64,000 nucleotides of DNA from Nipponacmea schrenckii. Lineage: Eukaryota; Mollusca; Gastropoda; Lottiidae. The notes beneath the pieces were generated by a model. The model saw nothing but the letters and a program-made list of their open reading frames with translations. It searched no databases and was not told where the DNA came from. The DNA lies in the NCBI GenBank assembly GCA_030562195.1, contig CM060200.1:27691023-27755022 (forward strand), read 5' to 3'. The translations under genes and the position numbers were made by a program. Shown one piece after another: positions 46,283 through 58,200 of the stretch (within the stretch, counting starts at the first letter, position 1; each line of letters starts with the position of its first letter).

Positions 46283-49200
46283 TTTATATTGAACAACGTC
46301 GAGGAGTTTTTTTGTAAATACCTGAAAAACAAAAATATTTTAAGAGCATTTTGTCTTTACAATAAATAATAACAATAAAATGATTGGACAAAATAACATT
46401 TCATCTCATGACAACAATATAACCTGTGTTGTACCCATGTATTATAGGTGTAACTTGAGTTGAAAAGTTATGTACCCATGCATTAAAGAAATGTGTAACT
46501 TGTGTTGAAATGTTATGTAACCATGTATTAAAGAAATGTGTAACTTGTGTTGAAATGTTATGTACCCATGCATTAAAGAAATGTGTAACTTGTGTTGAAA
46601 TATTATGTACCCATGTATTAAAGAAGTGAGTAACATGTTTTGAAACATTATTTACCCATGTAATAAAGAAGTGTGTAACTTGAGTTGAAACATAATGTAT
46701 CCATGTATTAAAGAAGTGTGTAACTTGTGTGTTAAAATGTTATATACCCATGTATTAAAGAGGTGTGTAACTTGTGTGTTGAAATATTATGTACCCATGT
46801 AATAAAGAAGTGTGTAACTTGTGTTTAAATGTTATGTACCCATGTATTAAAGAAATGTGTAACTTGTGTTGAAATATTATGTACCCATGTATTAAAGAAG
46901 TGTGTAACGTGTTTTGAAACGTTATGTATTCATTTATTAAAGAAATGTGTATTTATCCCATAATGGTTATCTTGTGTTATATTTATGCTCCTTGCTCTAA
47001 AGGTCGATCAAATATAGGAAACCAATAAAGCACTTAAACTTACTTTAAGAAGTCGTGAATGTGTGTTAATAAAAACTGAACATTTTTTTCATCTAACGCT
47101 GTATAGGCCAACATTCCTCCTAATTTCACTGCAAAAAAAATCAGAACAATTCTTTTAGGAAACAACATTGTATTTATTCTCCTGTATATTTATTTTAACC
47201 TTTCAATGGAAATCCATTTAGATGAAGTAATTCAGGATTTCTTAATTCATTTGATTTTTCTTTTTAAGTTTTTAAAGTTTTTAAACCTGTTACGTAAACT
47301 GGCATTTATATTCAATATTTACACACTACTATCACTGCCTTTAATAAACATATTACACAAACTCTTTAAATCTAAGTTTTTTCTTATTAAATGGACCAGA
47401 TTATATAACTCTGACTATTATATAGCCAGAGATAAATTTGACAAATAATAATGGTACTAAGTTACTGAACAATTATAATTAATTCTAAGACAATAGAATA
47501 AATATAATTAATAAATCTTACCAAATAATCGTAATAAATGAGTAGCACCATAAATACTGGTAATAGGTGTATTAGAATGATCAGTTAAAATCTGCAAAAA
47601 TAAAATATCTCAAACCTAATTGTTGGAATTCTACCATTGATACACTACTAGACACCTGATACCACTTTTCATTATTAAATACATGTACTAACTCACGTAT
47701 GATTGATATCATTCTTGATGTAAAAGGTTCATAAGCTCCACTGGTATGGTGCCTGACAAGGTATGCTTACTCTCCATGACACCTGATACCACTTTTCATT
47801 ATGAAATACTTATTTACATAGTATTGATATAATTCCTCGTTTGAAAAGTTCATTAGCAGCTACATATATTTTGTCACAATGATTTTAAGATTTTGGGTTT
47901 GGTTTTTTCGGTCAGATTATCAGTACTTGGTTTATTCATTCAGAACGGTGTGGGTGTCTTCCCCAGGGATGCTCATTGACTGTATTTTCCAATCATATCT
48001 GATTAGATGATTGGAAACATCTGAAACTATCGTATCGTTCTTAATACATCATAGAAATAACAAACCTGAACCTCATTTGGAGTCCACTAAATTATAACGC
48101 CAGACTTAATCAGTTAAATGATGTAAAGGGTCATGATAATTTCGGACATAGAAAAGTAGTTAGACGAGGTCACATATTTAAAATGTCTCCTAGTTTTCCT
48201 TGTCTCCTGATTCTGGTAACTTGGGTAGGACGTGTTCTCCTATGCATTAGAAACAGAATCAACTAGAACTGATCTTGATCAGTGCTGTGATTTCACAATT
48301 GAAACGAACAATTCGTCCTTGATATCGTTTCATGATGCTGTCTTGAATAGATATGTAAATATGATTATTTATTTGACGAGTATTTAATGTATACGTAGAT
48401 AATATCGGCAAGTTTAAGTTACTTGACAAGCATTAAGTGATGTACAACTGCATAAGACGCCAGATTATAATCCTCACAGTCTTAGACTTTGGCGTCAAAG
48501 CTAAATTTTAATTTAAGATGGCGACTTCCGATTTGATGATATCGACAAAATTTTTTCGCCATACTCGCCCGATTTTTAATATGAACATATACTTTGAATT
48601 TCAAAACGATCGGATCAATAGTTTTCAAGATAAAAAAATTAGGCCTTAATCTGCGGCCATCTTGGAAATAAAATATATTGAAAATCTACTTGCACAGACT
48701 TTTCCGCATTGTTTTCTAGATTGATAATCCGAAAAAATATTCAAAATCGGTCCATATTCCTCAGAGCCCGAGGCTTTTGAATGGCGTCAAGGCTAAATTT
48801 CGATTCAACATGGCGGCTTCCGGTTGAATGATATCGGCAAAATCTTTTCGCCAATTTCCCCAGATTTTTTATATGAATCTATACTGTAAATTTCAAAACG
48901 ATCGGATCAATAGTTTTCGAGATGAAAAAATTAGGCCTTAATCGGCGGCCATCTTGAAAATCAAAAAATTGAAAATCTGTTCCCAAGGAATTTTCCGCAT
49001 TGCCTTCTAGATTGATAATCAGAAAAAAATTTCAAAATCGGTCCATAATCCTCGGAGCCTTAGGCTTTTGAATGAAGTCAAGGCTAAATTTCAATTCAAG
49101 ATGGCGGCTTCCGGTTAAATGATATCGACAAAATTTTTTCGCCATTTTCCCCCGACTTTTAATAAGAATCTATACTGTAAATTTCAAAACGATCGGATTT

Positions 49201-52200
49201 ATAGTTTTCGAGATACAAAAAATGGGCCTAAATTTCAATTCAAAATGGCGGCGCTTGCGTTGACACCTGAGCCTTCAAATAGCATTCATTTATTAATACA
49301 TGTTTATAAGATTCTACACAAAAAATTTAAATCAATCCCATGCAGCAGTTTCGGAGATATAAGCTTTGGAAAATACGGAAGAATAATAATAATAAAAAAA
49401 AAAAAAAAAAAAAAAATAATAATCTTAACGAAAACAATAGATTTCACAATCTGTAGATTGTGAAATCTAATAAAAATAGCCTGCGTGAATTTTTTGATCA
49501 TTGTAGCAAAAATTGGCAAGAATCTAATTGTGTTTAACATTAAATTACTCACTTCTTTATATTGGGGTCGTTCAAATTTATATAGTAAATGTGTTCCTAA
49601 CATCACAGTGAAATATTCTCGAATTCCTTTTGTAACTTCAATTATAGCATCTCTAAAATATATAAATATTCTTATTCTTATTGAATTTCACTTCATTAAA
49701 GCATACAAATTAGACTCACTCCGAACCTAGATACCATAATTGGACCTTAAAAGACAAAAATTTGACAACTTACTTGTTTGGGTTATTGCCCTTGCCTGTT
49801 CTAGCTTTCAAATAATCATCCAATATCTGATCCACTGTTTGTTTACATGGCAATGATACTAACTGAAATTATCAAAATTTATAAAGGTTTAAAATTTGCT
49901 AGAATTATAATTGATATGTAATAAGTAAGTTTTCTTGAACTTCACTGTTTAACCTGAATGAGCAGATATATACAAACAAGCGGTTGCCTAGCAAGATACG
50001 CCCACTTTAAAGGGATAATAGGCGTTAGAATACACTCGTCCTACGGCTTATATTTGTGTTTCATATTGACTATTAGTTAAATAATGATGCATCCCACACT
50101 TTACCAAATTTTAAAAAGCCACAATAAAAATATATTCGGAATTTTAAAAAAAAGTGAGCCAGCGACGATTCCATTCAGTTTGAGAATAAAAGCGTCTGGT
50201 AAATCAACGCTAAAACATCATTGTGGAATTCAACAGTAGGGGTCAAGGACGCGTGAAAACTCACATATTAGAGTTACGTCCCTTTATATTTACACGATTT
50301 GAAAATCGCTTGATGGATGGCTCAAGCGTTTTATGATTAACTACTCTATTTTGGGGATTTATCGGATTTTAGAGGGATTTTGATGTATAGGTAAGTCCAC
50401 TGATGGATTTACACTGTTATTGTCCAAATTTGAGTGAACTTAAAATTTTATGTTCGTTCTAACGCCTATTATCCCTTCAAAATATATTTTCTGTTTTAAC
50501 ACAGGCAGAAACTCCAACATTATTTAGGTCTAATTCAAGTTCTCATCAATATAAATGTTCACACCAAATTTGATTCAAATCAGATGAAAACTGTATTGTC
50601 TATCACAATCACAAGCCAATTTGGCAGTGTTTTGACTAAATCAGGTACAATAACTCAAAAACAGTTTATCAAAAAATAGTCAATTTCGTACTTGACTAAG
50701 ATCTCATCAACTTCAATGATCACACCAGATTTCATTCAAATCAGATGAAAACTGTTGTCTCTGTGGTGTTCACAAGTCTGTTTTGATGCGTTTTGACTAA
50801 GTCAAGGGCAATAACTAAAAAAAAACGTTAACCAAAAAATCGTCACCAACAAGATTGTTTAAGATCTCATCAATATAAATGATGACACAAAATTACATTC
50901 AAATCCAATGGTTATTGTGATCTCGCGTTCACAAGCCAATTTTGAATTAAGTCAAGTGCAATAACTAAAAAACGTTCATTGAAAAATCGCCTTTTTCGAA
51001 TTTGTCCAAGATCTCATAATATAAATGATCACAGCAAGTTTCATTCAAATCCAATGAAAAATGTAGTCTCTAGAGCATTACAAGCAAATTTTAAAGCGTT
51101 TTGACTAAGTCAAGGGCAATAACTCAAAAACTGTTTATCGAAAAATCGCCAATTTCAAACTTGTCTGAGATCTCTTCAATATAAATAATCACAGCAAGTT
51201 TCATTCAAATCCATTGAAAACTGTTGTCTCTATCGCGTTTACAAGCGAGTTTTGACAAAGTCAAGAGCAATAACTCAAAAAAATCAATTTCGAACTTGTC
51301 CGAGATCTCATCAATATATATGATCTCAGCAAGTTTCAATCAAATCCGATAAAAACTTTAGTCTCTATCGCGTTCACAAGCCAATTTTGACGCATTTTGA
51401 CTACGTCAAGTGCAATAACTCAAAGACCGTTCATCGAAAAATCGCCAAATTCGAACTTGTCTCATCAATATAAATAATCACAGCAAGTTTCATGCAAATC
51501 CATCAAAAACTTTAGTCTCTATCACGTTAAGGGACAGGGGTGACGACAATATACGACTACATTATAATTTTGGCGTATAATAAAATGAGCAGATATATCT
51601 TAAAGATACAATTAAAATGAGCAGATATATCTTAAAGATACAATTAAAATGAGCAGACATATCTCAAAGATAAAAATAAAATGAGCAGATATATCTCAAA
51701 GATACAAGTAAAATGAACAGATATATCTCAAAGATACAAATAAAGTGAGCAGATATATCTCAAAGATACAAATAAAATGAGCAGATTATCTCAAAGATAC
51801 AGTTAAAATGAGCAGATATATCTCAAAGATACAAATAAAATGAGCAGATATATCTCAAAGATACAAATAAAATGAGCAGATATATCTCAAAGCTACCAAT
51901 AAAATGAGAAGATATATCTCAAAGATACAATTAAAATGAGCAGATATATCTCAAAGATACAATTAAAATAAATCACATCCTTTAGTTCACCATGGTATCA
52001 ATAGGCTTGACAGATTGTGTAAAACTGCGTCAACAGTTAAGTGTTAGTGTTAGTTAATGTTAGTATTAAGAGCACATTAAGGGGGTTGACAACCCTAAAC
52101 CTATGTACACAAAATAGACGATTCCAACCATTTCTTTTCCACCTATCTGAAATATTTAAATATCAATGGAAAGAGGGGACTTTCAGCTATCCAAAAATAT

Positions 52201-55200
52201 AAAATTTATTTCTTTATGACAGCTCAACTTTGAGAAATAGGGTAAGAAAGATGAGCGAAAAAACTTCAATTATTCCCTTTAAATTAGCATATCTACTAGG
52301 CTATTTAATATAGAAGTTTGAAATTTTGCACAACACAAGCCTTCATGTATCTCTACAAAATTACATTGGCTTTTTGGAAAATTTTGTTTTGTTTTGAAGA
52401 TATTGATAGAAATCAAAATTTTGTGTGTGCATTTACAAAAAATTGAATTTTTAAAAAACTATTAATTTTATAAAGATAGCTTGCCAGGCAAGGTAACATA
52501 CGCCCACTGATAGCTTTGATTGTAAAAGTAAAAGTCCAATTACAGCTGGTTCCTGATTTACAAGGAACTTGGAAGTTAACTATATTGTATTGCATTCAGA
52601 AGATCCAATAAAAACTGTAGTCTCTACAGTGTCCACAAACAATTGTTGACAGACGGATGAGAAACAGTACATTCGAAATTCCAAGTTCCAGAATTCCAGG
52701 AATTTTTTTCAGAATCATATCAAAATCAATAGGGGTCTTCCTTGGATGTATTCCAGGAATTTTTTTCAGAATCATATCAAAATCAATAGGGGTCTTCCTT
52801 GGATGGTAATAAACAAATATACCAAGTTACAAAAAGATTCATAAAGAAATGGAGTCTCTACAGTGTCCACAAGCTTTTGTTTACAAACAGAACAATTTGA
52901 AATTCAAATCCAAGAATTCCAGGAATTTTTATCGGAATCATACCAAAATCAATAGGGGTCTTCATTGAATGATAATAAACATGTATACCAAGTTTCAAGA
53001 AAATCCAATGAAACCTGTAGTCTCCACAGTGTCCACAAACAATTATTGACAGACGGATGACAAACAGTACAATTCGAAATTCCAAGTCCCAGAATTCCAG
53101 GAATTTTTTTCAGAATCATATCAAAATCAATAGGGTTCTTCCTTGGATGGTTATAAACAAATATACCAAGTTACAAAAAGATTCATAAAAAAATGGAGTC
53201 TCTACAGTGTCCACAAGCTTTTGTTTACAAACAGAACAATTTGAAATTCAAAGTCCAAGAATTCCAGGAATTTTTTTCGAAATCATACCAAAATCGATAG
53301 GGTTCTTCCTTGAGTGATTATAAACAAGTATACCAAGTTTCAAGAAATTCCAATAAAAACTGTAGTCTCTACAGTGTCCACAAACAATTGTTGACAGACG
53401 GACCAACGGACCGACGGACCGACGGAATTTGAAATTCAAAGTTCAAGAATTCCAGGAATTTTTTTCGGAATCATACCAAAATCGATAGGGTTCTTCCTTG
53501 AGTGATTATAAACAAGTATACCAAGTTTCAAGAAATTCCAATAAAAACTGTAGTCTCTACAGTGTCCACAAACAATTGTTGACAGACGGACCAACGGACC
53601 GACGGACAGGGGCGACAACAATATACGTCCACATTTCTATGTGGGCGTATAAAAAAAAGCCAATGTAAAGTTATAGAGGACATCGTAAGCTTTAGCTGAA
53701 GCCAAAGTTTGTAAACATCGGATAAATTGTAAGCGAGATATGCTTTTGGAAAAATGGCAGTTTTTTTCAACATTTTGCAAACACATGTAAACCTTATGTA
53801 ATTAACGATCATGTTGTTATAAGATTGTCTTTCATGCTGGACCTTTTAGGCGATAACCACATAATTGGAGTGCTAAAATAATGGATTAGCACATGTCAAA
53901 ACACCTCTACACTCCAATCATAAAATTTCTCTGTTTACATGTGACGTAAAGATTTATGGGAAATCACGTGACTTTTGGATTCCCTCAATACAAATCTTAT
54001 CGACAAACTCAATGTCATTGGACGAACGTAGAAAAGGTTTATTTAGCTGATGACGTAGTACTCAAAAATGTCAACAGACAGCGTAATTTGTACGTCTACA
54101 AAGAGGATTACCCCATTGTGTTCTATAAATAGATTACCTTTACGGACTGATATCTGACAAACTACTGAAGCGATTGAGCTAAAATTTTTACTAGATGAGT
54201 TTCTTTTGATGTCAAATAGAATGAATATCAACTTAAGATGTTTCTTGATTGAAATACACCTTGAATGATAAGTTTGTCAACCCCCTTAACCAAAATATAT
54301 CAATGCTCAAAAAAGAACTGTATAAAAATTCACAGCTTCGGTGAATTATGAAACATAAGATAATCATCTTAATAAAGAGAGAATAATTACCATCTTTTGT
54401 CGAGATATCAAATCCCAGTCATCTACTAGCCAAGGTTTCAATTCATCGGGTATTTTAATTTTTACTTCTATTTTTGTCAGGAATGACTCTTCCTGTAAAT
54501 ACACAGAACTATTTTAATTTGGGTTACAAAAAAATTAAAATACATTGGAATATATAGACAATCTCTTATGAGTCTTTTTGATATCTAAAATATCACCACA
54601 AGTTGATAAAATTGCAAAACTCTAAGGCTCCGAATTATATCGACAAGTGGTGATATTTATTAAATTAAGAAAGAAGAGTTTGAGATTTTATTTATCACTC
54701 AATATCCGTTAGTTAATAAAGAAATAAATAATACTGGAATATTTTTAGCGTCCTAGGAGATATAGTGCAGTAGATAACACTTTTTATCACACAAGTGATA
54801 TCTACTGTAGAAAATCTTATTGGGTGATAAATATATTTATCATACAAGCGATATCTACTGTAGAATATCTTATTGGGTGATAAATATGTTCAGTTTTTTT
54901 ATAACTATAAAATTTTATAGCATGACATCTACCTTGAAATAAGCTATTAATATAGACACTAGCATGCATATAAGCTCTATGAAATGCGTAAAATAAAGCT
55001 CAAGCATGGTAAACTATAAACTTAACACTATACAATGCACTCTCAGCTTTAAGGTACATCATCTACAGCTAGAGATTAGCTCAAATAATATATTGACAAT
55101 ATATTTGGTTAATTCATGAAATAATAAATGTTATCATTAACTAAAAGAACTTCATGATTAATGTTTATATCACCAATCTTTCACATATCTTTTGTGAGCT

Positions 55201-58200
55201 TCTAAAGCACAGTTAGTTACAGTGTTAATATTTACATGGTTATTCCAAGCCATTGCAGCTGTGGGTTTCTGATCACAATCAGTGTGTGAACGTTCAAAGA
55301 CCTTTGAATAAGTCGTTGTCACTTACTTCCAGTAGACCCAGTTGTAAATAGGTACAGATAATCCGTGAGAGATCAATGCCAAGAGGTTTGGCCAAGGATC
55401 AGCTGGTAGAAAGGATCCTTAGCGGTGAGCCTTAGAAATAAGGAGTTTAGACCAGTGAATTATTAGTTAAAAGAAAGATGGTTCTATCTAGTTAAAAAGA
55501 CTACATTTACTTTTCTAGGTCTTACAGATTCTACTGTGGAATCAGCAGTCCGGGCCCGTTTTCTCTTTGGTTCATTCGATGCTACATTTGTATTGCTGGA
55601 TGACTCAGGGACGGGAGTGGAGGATCTGGCTGCTGGGGCACCTGGAAAATTATCATTTGTAAGGTAACTCTTGAAAAAAATTCTGACAAAACAATGCCAA
55701 ATAAACCTATAGAATATCAAACTGTATAAAACTTTTGTGTCTTTCATGTCAGCCCCTCCGGCCGAAATTACTTACAAGGGGAAACCAGGCTGAAAAATCT
55801 AAAAGTTCATCTCAACCTTTGCCAGGATTGAACCCCTAACCCTCAGGTTAGCTGGCAAGCTTCTTACTCACTGATCCACCGCGGCTATTATATCTTTACA
55901 AGGCAACCCACAAGGATTATGTTGGATTCCTCGGCCGACATCAAACAAATCTCAAATTGACATCGAGGCAAAATCCGTTTCTCTTGGTGTAAGAATTCAA
56001 CACATAACATATACTTTATATTATCTGTCATCTAGTATTCTAACACCTTATTACTGTTCATTGAAAAGGATCTAAATATGTCAATAGACAAAATAAGGCT
56101 TGGCTCACTGACATGATGTCATTTTATTCAGCCCATATTTGGCATATGTTATAAATTCTTGCTACCACAGTAGGTTTACTACAACAGAAAGTTGAGAATT
56201 AGTGTAACTTTTCGTTAAAACTTTAAACAATATTAGCATCCAGTCTATCCAGTTTATATAATTTGCCACAGTAAATAACATAGAAATTCAAATTTTCAAG
56301 AAACTGAGGAGATGACAGACCAGATTACTAGTCAAAGTCAAGTTTTACCTCTGGATTTTTTGGGAGCGGGTTCTTTTTCTGATGTATGTGTGGCTGATTT
56401 TTCTTTATCCTTGTCTTTGTCTTTCTCTTTGTCCTTTTCTTTATCTTTTTCTTTCTTTAAGGCCTTTGCTCTCTTTGTATTTCTAATAAAAAATAAAATC
56501 AACATAATAAAAAGTTCACTACTAATTGTCACAAATTAACACATTTACAAAGCACAAAAGATTGATATTCAAAGTACTTATTCTCCCCAAAAATATCAGA
56601 TATCAATATCTAATTCATTTTGTTACTTAATGCTATCTACTGTCTAAACATCACTCTATATATTAGCCACAAAATAATTTGGCATTTGCATAACAAATTG
56701 TTGTTGAAGGAATGAATGTAGCAGGGATCATGATTTGCCCATATACGCCGGACATGACCGACTGTCTTGGCAAAATGACCGGCGGCAATTTGCCTCTGTC
56801 GGTCATCAAGTATAGGTTAAAAAAAAAAAAAAAAATTTTTTTAACTTGCTCCAAACTGTATACAGTAACGTGCACTCATTATATCAATTAACTCTTTCTG
56901 TCTATTAATCTAGTCAATTACGGGATTACCAGTAATAGGTTAATTAATGAACAATGAAAATCATTTGGCTCGCGGAAACACTTCATTTCAAAGAGATCGG
57001 GACTTTATTTACAAACAATAGCGAGTAACATTTGTCGCGATAATCCTTAAATCACATTGTATGGTTTCAATTGTTTTCCTATATATAATGCCGTTAAATT
57101 CTTATCGGTCATCATTCATTGATATTATCCTTCATGTCTTTGTGATAGTTCCGATATCGAAAGTAGCCTCTTATGCTGGTGATAAATGATTGTTTACATG
57201 CTACAGTCAAATTATAAAACGAATTTACGAAACGAAGTTGAGAAAATATTATATTTACACTAAAAATCTACCGATAATACAAAACAAATTTTGAAACAAT
57301 GTCTATGTTATTTATAAATTACATAGAATAGACGATTATTATTAAATATCGCGAAGACTTCAAAATTTCCTTTTTTGTCAAATCAAGGCTTCCGTAAAAT
57401 TAATCATTCAAAGCGAAAGTAGAGTGTATGGGATATTATTATGATAAAATTGACAGCCTAATAAAGAATATTTTATTAATTTGTGGAATTAAGAAAAGAA
57501 AAGAAAATCGGTAGATTTGGGCCTCCCGGCGGTAGATCGAGAGGCAACATCTAAAAGCGGTAGAAAACCCGACAAAATCGGTAGATTACACTGTATAAGA
57601 TGTGACCCTCTAAAAACATCGTTTGAAATTGCCCGAAAATGTCCGACTGGGAAAAAAATAAATCATGATCCCTGGAATGTAGATCTTGTTATAGCTGGGG
57701 GGAAATATACACTGGTTTATCAAGACAAATGACACGACAAGCGTCAGAAATATGGCTGGATGTATTGAAGAAAAAACATCAGTTGTGTATTACATGTATG
57801 TGAATGATATCAACCTTGATGATCAGATGTTGAAAATGACTGTAATTGCACATCATTTTAGTCCTTACTTACCCTGCATGAGCTTTCAACAGTTCCTTTT
57901 GTTTCTGCAGCCCTGCTTCATTACATTTCAACACTCGAGCTTCAGGGACCCATTCATCCCAACTAAAACACACACAAAAATTTAAATAATATAGTCGCAC
58001 TCATAAAAAACTGACAACAAAATTACATTGTTATTCTCCTATATAAAAAACTTTATATAATTCTAATATTCATATTTTAGATATTTTTATTAATACAATT
58101 TCACTGTTTTACCTGACTGGTTATATGAATTTTTTTGCACAAATCTCAGATTGCATCATTTTTGTACATTGTCAGTTTCACGTGACAAACTACGGTTTAT

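Noticed and set aside
46442..46648. Minus ORF next to the last MRG15 exon as an extra exon
   Set aside because: It is a translation of a 45-bp minisatellite inside intron 11; family alignment joins exon 11 directly to exon 12.
49304..49606. 100-aa ORF starting [16 protein letters not shown] as a separate small gene
   Set aside because: The first part is MRG15 exon 9; the rest reads through the donor into intron and the poly(T) complement of a repeat.
56312..56539. Plus ORF rich in SLSLSLSF
   Set aside because: It is the antisense of the Lys/Asp/Glu-rich MRG15 exon 5.
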